Counted from the first letter of the stretch, positions 45,006 through 54,244 are shown. The stretch is 64,000 nucleotides of DNA from Pseudomonas fluorescens (GCF_902497995.1 NZ_CABVII010000023.1:50636-114635), one strand, 5' to 3'. A program made the numbers and translations. Notes: generated from the letters alone by a model not told the origin.

Positions 45006-45700
45006 GTCATTTATCCTTGTCAGTGATTGCAACAGAAGGCGCCACTCTGGCGGGCCGCTGAAGATCATTCGAACAGATGCAAAGCGAGGTTTTTTGCGCG
45101 AATCCGACCTGTAGTTGGTCAGATCCGCTCTTTGGCAAGCGCCCCTCCAACTCATCCGCCAAAAACAACAATGCCCCCGTCGGACGGAGGCATTGGTTCA
45201 GAGCTTCACGCTCCCACATCGATTGGGGTTGAGCCATGGACTTGTGATCGACACAGCACCCTGTGGGAGCGGGCTTGCCCGCGAAGAGGCCATCCGCCCC
45301 GGCATCATTGTTGAATATAAGTCCGCCTTCGCGGGCAAGCCCACAGGGTGCTGTGTCGATCGCAGGATCAAGGCTCGACGCCAGTTCATTGGAGCGAGCC
45401 TACCCGCGAAGGCGGTGGTTCAGCAGACATTGGTGGTGAATGTTCAACCGCTTTCGCTGCGCTGCGGCGATCCGACAAGCCAGCTCTCATAGAACAAAAT
45501 TTATCTCATTGATTTTTAAGATAAATTATTTGCCGATTTATCGGCATGTTCTCTGCGCGAAAGCGCAGCCTCTTGGCAGGCTGGGCGGCCTCCTACAGGG
45601 GATCAGTGTCGAGCACAAAACCTGTGTCCAATGAAAATCTACTGTAGGAGCTGGCTTGCCAGCGAAGAGGCCGGCACATTCAAAATAGAGGCCGACTGAC
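45006..45700. other. Long intergenic region with REP elements
   Basis: REP-type elements lie at about 45262-45290 (gtgggagcgggcttgcccgc), 45326-45350 (inverted), 45389-45412 (degenerate) and 45641-45672 (ctgtaggagctggcttgcca type). A possible creatinase promoter is near 45010-45110. I see no gene. Confidence 0.65.
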
Positions 45701-45920
45701 ACCCCGCTATCGCGCGCAATTTCCCACCCACATCCTCCCGCGGATGCGCGCCGAAATACTGGCGATAGCAGCGAGCAAAATGCTGCAGCGAGACAAACCC
45801 GCACTCGTGGACAACCTCCACCATCGATAGCTCACCGGCCTGCAGTAACTGACGCGCCCGCTGCAAGCGCAACTCCAGATAATGCCGAGACGGCGAACAC
45901 CTCAGACTTGCAGATGGCAG
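45700..45920 (-). pseudogene. AraC-family regulator remnant (C-terminal HTH)
   Basis: Reading the minus strand, SPSRHYLELRLQRARQLLQA is followed by MVEVVHECGFVSLQHFARCY and RQYFGAHPRED, the second HTH of an AraC regulator of the GlxA type. Its start and N-terminal domain are absent and its 3' end runs into a REP element. It closely resembles the end of the CahR-like protein 4 kb away, so it could be a partial copy or the end of another such regulator. Confidence 0.7.
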
Positions 45921-46042
45921 GCTATCGGGAGCGGTTCGAAGCTGAACGGATGCTTCACCATCAGTGGCAGTCATCGCCAATAATCGACATTATCGTGCGC
46001 AAGCCTGCCGAACCGCGGCGAACCCTCCCATGGAGTCAAACT

Positions 46043-46519
46043 GTGAAAAGGATTTGTTTTGCTGCTCTCGCCTTGACCGTGTTTTTTGCGCTGGCAAGCC
46101 CGGTGTCGGCTGATACACCCTCTCTTGATGCCGCTCGCACGCTCGTCGCCAAGGCACACATGGGCAGTAATCTCCGTGCCCTTGCACTATTGGCAGCGCA
46201 GAGAACGGTCACCTACGCGATGATCGCTTCAAAGCTGGGAAGCTCCGGAGCAAGCAGTGCCATAACTGAGCAGATCAACGCATTGCTGCCGCAGTACCAG
46301 CCTGACTGGGACGAGAATCTTGCGCAGGCCTATGGAAAGTCATTCTCTGCAAAAGAGTTGTCCTCGCTCGCGGCTGAAGGTCGCGCCTCGAAATACATGG
46401 GGAAAGTGAAAGCACAGCAATCCGCTATCGGTGGCGAGATGCAGGCGAACTCCAAACCCATCCTGATCGCTCTGGTCACCGAGGCGCTCAAGGCGACTCT
46501 GGCCAAGCACGCCTTGTAA
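46043..46519 (+). CDS. Exported protein, weakly DUF2059-like
   Basis: The 158-residue protein has a signal peptide ending in ASPVSA at residue 21. The mature part is helical, with the run FSAKELSSLAAEGRASKYMG and a C-terminal helix LIALVTEALKATLAKHAL. This resembles DUF2059 proteins, but loosely. I chose GTG 46043 because GGAG lies 7 bases upstream and the signal peptide begins there; an upstream in-frame ATG at 45908 would put about 45 charged residues first. Function unknown. Confidence 0.65.
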   Translation: MKRICFAALALTVFFALASPVSADTPSLDAARTLVAKAHMGSNLRALALLAAQRTVTYAMIASKLGSSGASSAITEQINALLPQYQPDWDENLAQAYGKSFSAKELSSLAAEGRASKYMGKVKAQQSAIGGEMQANSKPILIALVTEALKATLAKHAL

Positions 46520-46529
46520 GGCTGTGATG

Positions 46530-46952
46530 TTACGAGCGCAATACGCCAATCGCCCGCCGATACTTTTCAACGCGCTCCAGATCGTCCCAGGACGGCTGTT
46601 CAATCCGCGATAAATCGCTATTCTCTTCAAGGTCCGCCAGTTTGACTACGCGGCCAATCGGGTTCAGCGCCGCGCGTTCGACGAATGCCTCATAGGACTC
46701 GCCCGGCACTTTGGTCACCGACGCGATAGCCTCCAGCACCGTTTCGCTGAAGCCTTCCTTGCGCAGGTCATCCAGACTGATGCCGCAGTCTTCGACCACG
46801 TCATGCAGCACCGCAACGATGCGTTCTTCCAGGGTGCTGACCCGCAGCATGACTTTCAGCGGATGCAGGATATAAGGCGATCCGCCCTTGTCGACTTGCC
46901 CTTCATGGGCGTTGGCAGCGATGGCAATGGCGCGTTCCAGTGTTTGAGTCAT
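46530..46952 (-). CDS. HD-domain phosphohydrolase, RelA/SpoT-like
   Basis: This 140-residue protein is one HD domain of the SpoT/MESH1 type. Metal ligands appear as His in AANAHEGQVDKGGSPYILHP and the HD pair in VAVLHDVVEDCGI, with the later Asp in VKLADLEENSDLSRI. Small stand-alone members of this family degrade ppGpp or act on other nucleotides, so a role in stringent-response clean-up is possible. GGGGAA lies about 7 bases before the start at 46952. It is convergent with the exported protein gene, separated by 10 bases. Confidence 0.85.
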   Translation of the reverse strand: MTQTLERAIAIAANAHEGQVDKGGSPYILHPLKVMLRVSTLEERIVAVLHDVVEDCGISLDDLRKEGFSETVLEAIASVTKVPGESYEAFVERAALNPIGRVVKLADLEENSDLSRIEQPSWDDLERVEKYRRAIGVLRS

Positions 46953-47206
46953 CTCGCGGTTCCCCGGTTTGAATGCCTGAATGAAGTAGAGGCGGCTTGA
47001 GCCCTTCCCGACTTGATCAGTTTGACTCAGGGCTTGAGCACCACAAAGCCTTCCTCAAGCGCCGAGGCGACAATATCTCTGCATCAGTTATTTATACTCA
47101 AATGCCAGCTTAATAATATTTTACCGAAACCTGAGTGATCCCTAGTCTTGAGCCCAAGAAATGGCAGGCCGTTAGCGACCTAAATCCAACTTCGAAGGGT
47201 ATAGAG

Positions 47207-48517
47207 ATGACCACCGAAAAAATAAAAACAGATACGCTGATTGTTGGCGCCGGTCAGGCTGGCGTGGCCATGAGTGAACACCTGAGCAAACTCGGCGTAC
47301 CGCACCTGGTGCTGGAGCGCAGCCGTATCGCCGAGCGCTGGCGCACTGGGCGCTGGGATTCGCTGGTGGCCAACGGGCCGGCCTGGCACGACCGTTTTCC
47401 CGGCCTTGAGTTTGACGATCTGAGCCCCGACGGCTTTGCCCCGAAAGAGCGGGTAGCCGATTATTTCGAAGCCTATGCGAAGAAGTTCAAGGCTCCGATC
47501 CGCACCGGCGTCGACGTGAAGAAGGTCGAGCGCAATGTCGGTCGCCCGGGCTTCACCATTGAAACCTCCGACGGCGTGATCGAGGCCAACCGTGTCGTGG
47601 CCGCCACCGGGCCTTTCCAGCGGCCGGTGATTCCGCCGATCGCGCCCAAGGATCAGCCCTTCCTGCAGATTCACTCCGCCGACTACCGCAATCCGGCGCA
47701 ACTGCCCGAAGGTGCTGTGCTGGTGGTCGGCGCGGGTTCGTCCGGTGTGCAGATCGCCGATGAATTGCAGCGTGCCGGCAAGAAAGTCTACCTCTCGGTC
47801 GGCGCCCACGACCGCCCTCCTCGTGCCTATCGCAACCGGGATTTCTGCTGGTGGCTGGGTGTGCTCGGCGAATGGGATCAGGCGGCGATGAAACCGGGCC
47901 GGGAACACGTGACCATCGCGGTGAGTGGCGCCCATGGCGGCCGCACCGTGGACTTTCGCGGCCTGGCCCATCGCGGCATGACGCTGGTGGGCCTGACCCA
48001 AGCGTTCAATGGCACCGTGGCGACTTTCCAGGCGAATCTGGCCGAGAACCTGGCGCGTGGCGATGAGAACTACCTGGCGCTGCTCGATGCCGCCGATGCC
48101 TACATCGAACGCAATGGCCTGGACCTGCCGCAAGAACCGGAAGCGCGCCACACCTACCCGAATCCGGAATGCGTGACTCAGCCCATTCTGGAACTCGACC
48201 TGGCCAAGGCCGGCGTGACCTCGATCATCTGGGCCACCGGATTTGCCACCGACTACAGCTGGTTGAAGGTCGACGCCTTCGACGACAACGGCAAGCCGCA
48301 GCATCAGCGCGGTGTGTCGAGCGAGCCTGGGGTGTATTTCCTCGGCCTGCCGTGGCAGTCCCGTCGCGGTTCCTCGTTCATCTGGGGCGTTTGGCATGAC
48401 GCCAAGTATGTGGCTGATCACATCGCCATCCAGCGCTCATACCTTGAATACCGCGACCCCTTGCAGCGCGAGGCTGAATCCGTCCCGGTCGCCCATAAAA
48501 CCACTGTCAGTGCTTAA
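47207..48517 (+). CDS. FAD/NAD(P)-dependent oxidoreductase, flavin-monooxygenase type
   Basis: The 436-residue protein has the FAD-binding glycines in TLIVGAGQAGVAMSEHL (residues 9-25), a second Rossmann site for NAD(P) in VLVVGAGSSGVQIADEL near residue 188, and the ATG motif IIWATGFATDYSWL near residue 340. This is the flavin-containing/Baeyer-Villiger monooxygenase layout (CzcO-like). The substrate is unknown. ATG 47207 has AAGGG about 8 bases upstream; a TTG start 24 codons upstream is less likely. It leads a run of genes: RidA 19 bases on, then DUF1028 and an ArgE-like deacylase. Confidence 0.85.
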   Translation: MTTEKIKTDTLIVGAGQAGVAMSEHLSKLGVPHLVLERSRIAERWRTGRWDSLVANGPAWHDRFPGLEFDDLSPDGFAPKERVADYFEAYAKKFKAPIRTGVDVKKVERNVGRPGFTIETSDGVIEANRVVAATGPFQRPVIPPIAPKDQPFLQIHSADYRNPAQLPEGAVLVVGAGSSGVQIADELQRAGKKVYLSVGAHDRPPRAYRNRDFCWWLGVLGEWDQAAMKPGREHVTIAVSGAHGGRTVDFRGLAHRGMTLVGLTQAFNGTVATFQANLAENLARGDENYLALLDAADAYIERNGLDLPQEPEARHTYPNPECVTQPILELDLAKAGVTSIIWATGFATDYSWLKVDAFDDNGKPQHQRGVSSEPGVYFLGLPWQSRRGSSFIWGVWHDAKYVADHIAIQRSYLEYRDPLQREAESVPVAHKTTVSA

Positions 48518-48536
48518 GACTTTTCAGGAGCTTCAG

Positions 48537-48953
48537 ATGTCCACGCCAACCCATACCCGTATTCGCATGTTCAACACCAAGGAAACCTACCCGAACCAGA
48601 GCCTGGACAATGACCTGTGCCAGGCCGTGCGCGCCGGTAACACCGTCTATGTTCGCGGCCAGGTCGGGACCGATTTCGAAGGCAGGCTGGTCGGCCTGGG
48701 TGATCCGCGGGCGCAAGCCGAGCAGGCCATGCGTAACGTCAAGCAGCTGCTGGAAGAAGCTGGCAGTGACCTCAGCCACATTGTGAAAACCACCACCTAC
48801 CTGATCGATCCGCGGTATCGCGAGCCGGTGTATCAGGAAGTGGGCAAGTGGCTCAAGGGGGTGTTTCCGATTTCGACCGGGTTGGTGGTGTCGGCGTTGG
48901 GGCAGCCGCAGTGGTTGATGGAGATTGATGTGATTGCGGTGATTCCGGAGTAA
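48537..48953 (+). CDS. RidA-family protein
   Basis: This 138-residue protein belongs to the RidA/YjgF/UK114 family, which hydrolyses imines and enamines or acts as a pathway deaminase. The core shows CQAVRAGNTVYVRGQVG, AEQAMRNVKQLLEEAGSDLS, IVKTTTYLIDPRYREPVYQE and ISTGLVVSALGQPQWLMEID. The Arg usually found near position 105 in RidA proper (as in PARST) is replaced by ISTG, so it is one of the non-canonical Rid groups. AGGAG lies 6 bases before ATG 48537. It follows the FAD enzyme gene, which suggests it processes that enzyme's unstable product. Confidence 0.88.
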   Translation: MSTPTHTRIRMFNTKETYPNQSLDNDLCQAVRAGNTVYVRGQVGTDFEGRLVGLGDPRAQAEQAMRNVKQLLEEAGSDLSHIVKTTTYLIDPRYREPVYQEVGKWLKGVFPISTGLVVSALGQPQWLMEIDVIAVIPE

Positions 48954-48974
48954 GCAGGATTACCGAGGCGCGGC

Positions 48975-49068
48975 CTTCGCGAGCAAGCCCGCTCCCACAC
49001 TAGATCTCCAGTGGGCACCGATTAGTGTACGACGCAGATCAAATGTGGGAGCGGGCTTGCTCGCGAAG
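48975..49068. repeat. REPIN between RidA and DUF1028 genes
   Basis: Inverted REP cores cgcgagcaagcccgctccca (about 48979-48998) and gtgggagcgggcttgctcgc (from about 49045) face each other within the gene run. Confidence 0.85.
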
Positions 49069-49118
49069 ACGCCCGCCCAGACACCTCATTTGCCCAGGCA
49101 AACCAAGGAGCAAACCCC

Positions 49119-49796
49119 ATGACCTTCTCCATCGCCGCCCGCTGCCCCGACACCGGCCAGTTCGGCATCGCCATCAGTTCCTCCAGCATCGCCGTCGGCG
49201 CCCGCTGCCCCTGGCTGCTGCCGGGTGTCGGTGCCGTCTCCACACAAAACATCACCCTGCCCTCCCTCGGCCCGGAAACCCTCGCCCTCATGGAACAAGG
49301 CCTGGCGCCCTTCGAGGCCCTCGACAAGGTCCTGACCCGCAACGGCTACAGCCAATACCGCCAGCTCACCGCCATCGACCACCTCGGCCGCACCGCCCAC
49401 TTCAGCGGCAGCGAAACCCTGGGCAACCACAACGCCGTATCCGGCGAGCAATGCGTGGCCGCCGGCAACATGCTCGCGGACCGTGCAGTCATCGAAGCCA
49501 TGGTCGAAGCGTTTGAACACGGCGAAGGTCAATTGGCCGACCGCTTGCTCGCCGCCATGAAAGCCGCCATTGCCGCCGGTGGCGAAGCCGGTCCGGTGCA
49601 TTCGGCGGCGCTGGTGGTGGTCGGCGAACTGACCTGGCCGATCATCAACCTGCGGGTCGATTGGGTGGACGACAACCCAATCGGCCAGCTCGAGAAATTG
49701 TGGGACGCCTATCGCCCCCAGGTCCAGGACTACATCGACCGCGCCCTCGCCCCCGACAAATCCCCCGGCTACGGCGTCGCCGGAGACGACCGATGA
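49119..49796 (+). CDS. DUF1028-family (Ntn-hydrolase-like) protein
   Basis: The 225-residue protein matches DUF1028: it starts MTFSIAARCPDTGQFGIAIS, has the ARCPWLLPGVGAVSTQN motif, and later GNMLADRAVIEAM and LRVDWVDDNPIGQLEKLWDA. The family looks like an N-terminal-nucleophile hydrolase but its reaction is not known. AAGGAG lies about 9 bases before ATG 49119. Its stop overlaps the start of the deacylase gene (ATGA), which suggests translational coupling and a shared pathway. Confidence 0.88.
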   Translation: MTFSIAARCPDTGQFGIAISSSSIAVGARCPWLLPGVGAVSTQNITLPSLGPETLALMEQGLAPFEALDKVLTRNGYSQYRQLTAIDHLGRTAHFSGSETLGNHNAVSGEQCVAAGNMLADRAVIEAMVEAFEHGEGQLADRLLAAMKAAIAAGGEAGPVHSAALVVVGELTWPIINLRVDWVDDNPIGQLEKLWDAYRPQVQDYIDRALAPDKSPGYGVAGDDR

Positions 49797-50944
49797 GCAG
49801 CAGCCGCGATTTGCTGCAAACCCTGGTGGCGTTCGACACCACCAGCCGCGAATCCAACCTGCACCTCATCGAGTTCGTCCGCGACTACCTCGCAGGTTTC
49901 GACGTACCTTGCGAACTGGTTTACAACGAGCAGCGCAGCAAGGCCAACCTGTTCGCCACCATTGGCCCGGCAGATCGGCCGGGCATCGTGCTGTCGGGCC
50001 ATACCGATGTGGTGCCCGTCGACGGCCAGCAGTGGACCGTTGCGCCGTTCGAACTCACCGAGCGCGACGGCAGGTTGTACGGACGCGGCACGGCGGACAT
50101 GAAAGGCTACATCGCTTGCGTGCTGGCCCTGGTCCCGTCTTTGGTGAACGCCACGCTGCGGCTGCCGGTGCACATCGCGTTGTCCTACGATGAAGAAGTC
50201 GGCTGCCTTGGCGTGCGCTCGCTGCTGTCGGAGTTGGACAAGCGCCCCGTCAAACCGATGCTCTGCATCATTGGTGAACCGACCGAACTGAAACCGGTGC
50301 TCGGCCATAAGGGCAAACTGGCGATGCGCTGTGATATTCACGGTGCAGCCTGTCATTCCGCGTATGCCCCGCTTGGGGTCAATGCGATTGAATACGCCGC
50401 CGAACTGATCGGTGAACTGGGACGAATCGGCGACCGGCTCAAAGCGCCGGCGCATCACGACGCCCGCTTCGATCCACCGTTCAGCACCGTGCAAACCGGG
50501 GTGATTTCCGGGGGCAAAGCCTTGAACATCGTCCCCGCCGATTGCCGCTTCGACTTCGAAATCCGCGCCCTGCCCTCCCATGATCCGAATGAGGTAGCGC
50601 AGGAACTGAAGGCCTACGCGGAGCAGCAGGTATTACCGCGCATGCGTGCCGTGAGTGAGCAGAGTGAAATTCGCTTCAGCGAGTTGTCAGCGTATCCCGG
50701 TCTGGCGACGGATGCGCGCAGCGAAGCCGCTGAGTTGATTGCGGCATTTTCCGGTTCCCGGGAGTTTGGCACAGTGGCGTTCGGCACCGAGGGCGGTCTA
50801 TTCGACGCCGCAGGCATTCCCACCGTCGTCTGCGGCCCTGGCAGCATGGATCAGGGCCACAAACCCGACGAATTCGTCAGCCTCGAACAACTCACCGCCT
50901 GCGACGCCATGCTGCAACGGATGCTGTTATTGATCAGCGAATAA
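49793..50944 (+). CDS. M20-family deacylase, ArgE-like
   Basis: This 383-residue zinc hydrolase is of the acetylornithine deacetylase/M20 type. Zinc ligands are His in LSGHTDVVPVDGQQW, Asp in YGRGTADMKGYIAC, Glu-Glu in SYDEEVGCLGV, Glu in GEPTELKPVLGHKG and the last His in GPGSMDQGHKPDEFV. Sequence resembles ArgE, but the place beside DUF1028, RidA and a permease suggests removal of an acyl or carbamoyl group from a catabolite rather than arginine synthesis. It starts at ATG 49793, overlapping the DUF1028 stop. Confidence 0.85.
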   Translation: MSSSRDLLQTLVAFDTTSRESNLHLIEFVRDYLAGFDVPCELVYNEQRSKANLFATIGPADRPGIVLSGHTDVVPVDGQQWTVAPFELTERDGRLYGRGTADMKGYIACVLALVPSLVNATLRLPVHIALSYDEEVGCLGVRSLLSELDKRPVKPMLCIIGEPTELKPVLGHKGKLAMRCDIHGAACHSAYAPLGVNAIEYAAELIGELGRIGDRLKAPAHHDARFDPPFSTVQTGVISGGKALNIVPADCRFDFEIRALPSHDPNEVAQELKAYAEQQVLPRMRAVSEQSEIRFSELSAYPGLATDARSEAAELIAAFSGSREFGTVAFGTEGGLFDAAGIPTVVCGPGSMDQGHKPDEFVSLEQLTACDAMLQRMLLLISE

Positions 50945-50970
50945 CAAAAATTTTGAACACCCAAAAATCC

Positions 50971-51062
50971 CTGTGGGAGCGAGCTTGCTCGCGAAGACGG
51001 ACTAACATTCAACATCTTTGTTGACTGCCAATCCGCCATCGCGAGCAAGCTCGCTCCCACAG
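50971..51062. repeat. REPIN between deacylase and permease genes
   Basis: Arms starting ctgtgggagcgagcttgctc (50971) and ending gcgagcaagctcgctcccac (51041-51060) face each other. The rest of the gap to 51296 is AT-rich and probably holds the permease promoter. Confidence 0.85.
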
Positions 51063-51296
51063 GTTTTGCACCCATCCAATGACTGGCATTCAGGCCCGTC
51101 CGCCCCCGCGTGGAGGCTGGAAAACCATCCATCCACCCACCCCCAAACGACCTACATTTTTTAACGTCTATACCAACAAACTTACTAATTTATCTCTTCC
51201 CGCCCACCGCACATCATCAACTCCAACAAGAAAAGCGTCGCCCACGCAACGCTCACCGAAGTACGTCCACGTACTCAAATTGCCTTGGAGTCCGTC

Positions 51297-52712
51297 ATGG
51301 TTACCACAGCAACAACCTGCGCCCCACTGATCGAAAAACACACCATCGGCTACGTGCCGCCCGAAGATCGCCACGGCAAAACCCGCGACCTGTTCACCCT
51401 CTGGTTCGGCGGCAACATCGCCCCGCTGCCCATCGTCACCGGCGCCCTCGGCGTGCAGATGTTCCACCTCAACCTGGTCTGGGGCATCGTCGCCATCCTC
51501 GTCGGCCACCTGGTCGGCGGCGTGCTCATGGCCCTGCACTCGGCGCAAGGCCCGCAGATGGGCATCCCGCAAATGATCCAGAGCCGCGCCCAGTTCGGCT
51601 CCCTCGGCGCGCTGCTGGTGGTGCTGATCGCCGGCATCATGTACATCGGCTTCTTCGCCTCCAACATCGTCCTCGCCGGCAAATCCCTGCACGGCGTGGT
51701 CGACAGCGTGCCGGTGCCCGTGGGCATCGTCATCGGCGCCCTCGGTTCCGGCATCATCGGCATCATCGGCTACCGCTTCATCCACGTGCTCAACCGCATC
51801 GGCACCTGGGTCCTCGGCGCCGGCATCGTGCTCGGCTTCGGCTACATCTTCACCCACGTGCAGACCGCCGACTTCCTCACCCGCGGCAGCTTCAACATTT
51901 CCGGCTGGCTGGCCACCGTGTCCCTCGCCGCACTCTGGCAAATCGCCTTCGCCCCCTACGTCTCCGACTACTCGCGCTACCTGCCGGCCAACGTGCCCGT
52001 GGCCGCAACCTTCTGGACGACTTATCTCGGCACCGTGCTCGGCTCCAGCCTCTCGTTCATCTTCGGCGCCGTCGCCGTCCTCGCCACACCCGTGGGCATG
52101 GACACCATGGACGCCGTCAAACTCGCCACCGGCTCCATCGGTCCCTTGATGCTGGTGCTGTTCCTGCTCAGCGTCATCAGTCACAACGCCCTCAACCTCT
52201 ACGGCGCCGTGCTGTCACTGATCACCCTGATCCAGACCTTCGCCTACCGCTGGATCCCCACCGCCAAAAGCCGCGCGATCCTCTCGATCATCATCCTCGC
52301 CGCCTGCTGCTTCGCCGCCGTCGGCGCCTCCGCCAACTTCATCGGCCACTTCGTCGACATGGTGCTGGTGCTGCTGGTGGTACTGGTGCCGTGGACCGCG
52401 ATCAACCTGATCGACTTCTATGCGATTCACAAAGGCAAGTACGACATCAACTCGATTTTCAAGGTCGATGGCGGGATTTATGGACGGTACAACCCACAAG
52501 CACTGTTGGCCTACGCAATCGGCATCGTGGTGCAGATCCCCTTCATGAACACGCCGCTGTACGTCGGCCCGATCTCCGAACACATCAACGGCGCGGACTT
52601 GTCCTGGCTAGTAGGCCTGCTCATCACCTCCCCGCTCTACTACTGGCTAGCCAACCGCGACACCGCCTACAAACGCCGCCTCTCAACCGGAAAACTGGCC
52701 AACTCGATCTAA
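51297..52712 (+). CDS. NCS1-family permease (purine/cytosine/allantoin type)
   Basis: This 471-residue Na+ or H+ symporter belongs to the NCS1 family that carries nucleobases, hydantoins, allantoin or thiamine. The marks are LFTLWFGGNIAPLPIVTGAL in helix 1, MGIPQMIQSRAQFG, APYVSDYSRYLPANV in the loop before helix 6 and NLIDFYAIHKGKYDI. ATG 51297 has GGAG 6 bases upstream; a TTG at 51285 overlaps that site. It is probably the import step for the FAD-oxidase/RidA/DUF1028/deacylase genes upstream, though a 352-base gap with a REPIN separates it from them. Confidence 0.9.
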   Translation: MVTTATTCAPLIEKHTIGYVPPEDRHGKTRDLFTLWFGGNIAPLPIVTGALGVQMFHLNLVWGIVAILVGHLVGGVLMALHSAQGPQMGIPQMIQSRAQFGSLGALLVVLIAGIMYIGFFASNIVLAGKSLHGVVDSVPVPVGIVIGALGSGIIGIIGYRFIHVLNRIGTWVLGAGIVLGFGYIFTHVQTADFLTRGSFNISGWLATVSLAALWQIAFAPYVSDYSRYLPANVPVAATFWTTYLGTVLGSSLSFIFGAVAVLATPVGMDTMDAVKLATGSIGPLMLVLFLLSVISHNALNLYGAVLSLITLIQTFAYRWIPTAKSRAILSIIILAACCFAAVGASANFIGHFVDMVLVLLVVLVPWTAINLIDFYAIHKGKYDINSIFKVDGGIYGRYNPQALLAYAIGIVVQIPFMNTPLYVGPISEHINGADLSWLVGLLITSPLYYWLANRDTAYKRRLSTGKLANSI

Positions 52713-52729
52713 CTAACCCCCCAATCCCC

Positions 52730-52812
52730 CTGTGGGAGCGGGCTTGCTCGCGAAGAGGCCCTGTCAGCCAAAATTGATTCAGCTGACAGCCCCCATCGCG
52801 AGCAACCCCGCT
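52730..52812. repeat. REPIN after the permease gene
   Basis: ctgtgggagcgggcttgctc (from 52730) and a degenerate inverted copy cgcgagcaaccccgctt (to about 52812) face each other; ctgtcagc/gctgacag extends the stem. Confidence 0.75.
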
Positions 52813-52897
52813 TACGTCTCACCCACAAAACCGCAAAATTTAATGAACCCTGCCCACCCCCACCCACCTAACGCAAAGACTATCTGGAGGGTGACCA

Positions 52898-53116
52898 ATG
52901 CAAATCGAAACAATCTGGATCGTGCTGACAGCAATTCTTTTGCTGATCGAGCTATGGGCAATCAACAGAGTGCGCAAAGCCGAAGGCAAATCGAGCAACA
53001 AACTGTTGTGGATAGTGATGATCGTGTTCGTGCCGCTGATTGGGGTGGTGGCGTGGGCATTGGCGGGACCGAAACACACCGAACACAATCCCCATTCACC
53101 GCAGGCCAGACAATGA
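52898..53116 (+). CDS. Small PLD-N-type membrane protein
   Basis: This 72-residue protein has two membrane helices (IETIWIVLTAILLLIELWAI and LLWIVMIVFVPLIGVVAWAL) separated by a short polar stretch. That is the phospholipase-D N-terminal domain found as a stand-alone protein, with V-P-L-I-G in the second helix. Function unknown; a short-chain membrane partner is possible. GGAGGG lies about 7 bases before ATG 52898. A strong terminator follows. Confidence 0.8.
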   Translation: MQIETIWIVLTAILLLIELWAINRVRKAEGKSSNKLLWIVMIVFVPLIGVVAWALAGPKHTEHNPHSPQARQ

Positions 53117-53164
53117 TGGCGGATGGTCCGCGAAAACGATTTTGAAACTGCACAATTCAAAACG

Positions 53165-53198
53165 ACAAAGCCCCGATGATTCGGGGCTTTGTTGTTTT
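53165..53198 (+). terminator. Rho-independent terminator
   Basis: Arms acaaagccccga (53165-53176) and tcggggctttgt (53181-53192) with a 4-base loop and following T run terminate the PLD-N-type gene. Confidence 0.9.
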
Positions 53199-53549
53199 TG
53201 GCTATCCCGTTCCGCACAGGGCTATTGGAAGCCGCTAAATTTGGATCTTGCCTTCCGAAAATCGTGTAGGAATTTACCCTTTGTGGCGAGGGGGCTTGCC
53301 CCCGTTGGGCAGCGAAGCTGCCCCAAACCCACCAAACTTTTAAACACCCCCACCCCCTGCAGCAGCTGGCAAAGCCTCCGTACGGCTTCGCAGCAGCAAT
53401 TTCAGCACGTGGGGTCCGCCTGACACTAAACAACCGTTGAATTCACGACAGCTGATCAGCCATACACCGTCTTCGCCATCCACAACAGAACCCGAATTTA
53501 CGTCCTACAACCCCGTTTGCAGGCACCAAAATCGACGCCTATATTCGAC

Positions 53550-53727
53550 CCGTCGCTGACCGCAGTCAGCGATAGGGTTTCGCAGCCCTGAAGAAGACGA
53601 CACACCGCTAAAGGACAACTGTGGCAAACTTTGCCGCCGTTACGTTTTATGGCGGCTGTGTGTGGGAGATCCTCGGATCTGCCGGTTTCGTCTCTTCTCC
53701 GGTCTGCGAACCCGCACATAGCTGCCA
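53550..53727 (+). ncRNA. Structured leader RNA candidate, copy 1
   Basis: A short hairpin (53553-53560 with 53565-53572) is followed by a three-way-junction fold. The outer stem P1 pairs 53650-53666 with 53711-53727 over 17 base pairs with G-U wobbles, P2 pairs 53667-53671 with 53676-53680 around CUCG, and P3 pairs ccgg at 53682-53685 with ccgg at 53699-53702. Copy 2 at 56.2 kb keeps the fold with compensatory changes. It lies 56 bases before the start of the 53784 gene and could control it. RNA expression is inferred. Confidence 0.6.
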
Positions 53728-53783
53728 CCCAATTGTTTCGCAGCAGAAAGGTGGCTTCATAAGCCTTTGAAGAGCTCATCCTT

Positions 53784-54077
53784 ATGTCTACGAACAACCC
53801 GCCTCGCCGCTTCACTCCAATGTCCCAACTCGCCACGAGCTACCCCGTCCTCCTCATCGACAGCGACGCCCCACTCCGCGAACTTCACAACTGCGTCAGC
53901 GAACGCCTCAACGCGGTCCTCCAATATCTGCACCTCATGGCCTGCACCAGCCTCCCCAACTACGCCGAAAAAGACATCAACACCGTCACCAACATCGCCC
54001 GGATCATGGTCCAGGATGTGAGCGATTTGTTTCGGGTGATTGAGCAGCGCGGGTTTGATACTTCCAAAGGTCAGTGA
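53784..54077 (+). CDS. Small conserved protein, repeated locally
   Basis: The 97-residue soluble protein reads NPPRRFTPMSQLATSYPVLL, then IDSDAPLRELHNCVSERLNA, VLQYLHLMACTSLPNYAE and IARIMVQDVSDLFRVIEQRG. It is helical with no membrane segment; I cannot name its family. A frameshifted copy lies at 56434 and a tail fragment at 54480. ATG 53784 follows GAGCTCATCC about 10 bases upstream. The leader RNA lies just before it and a terminator just after. Confidence 0.7.
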   Translation: MSTNNPPRRFTPMSQLATSYPVLLIDSDAPLRELHNCVSERLNAVLQYLHLMACTSLPNYAEKDINTVTNIARIMVQDVSDLFRVIEQRGFDTSKGQ

Positions 54078-54093
54078 CCGAATCCCAATCAAA

Positions 54094-54117
54094 AAAACCC
54101 GCGTCGATGCGGGTTTT
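54094..54117 (+). terminator. Rho-independent terminator
   Basis: Arms aaaacccgc (54094-54102) and gcgggtttt (54109-54117) with a 6-base loop follow the 53784 gene. Confidence 0.85.
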
Positions 54118-54244
54118 CGTTACCACATAACTCCTTACCTAGGTCAAACCTCGAGTACTTTGTGCACACCGGGACGGCCGACGACACGATGCTCACTGGA
54201 AGCGCGAGCTAAAAAGATCCTCGATACCCTGACAGGTAAATGAC

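Noticed and set aside
47180..48421. A 413-codon frame antisense to the FAD oxidoreductase gene
   Set aside because: The plus-strand product has clear Rossmann and ATG motifs; the antisense product is a shadow.
51110..52777. A 555-codon Arg/Pro-rich frame overlapping the permease gene
   Set aside because: The frame at 51297-52712 codes for a full NCS1 permease; the overlapping one is compositional.
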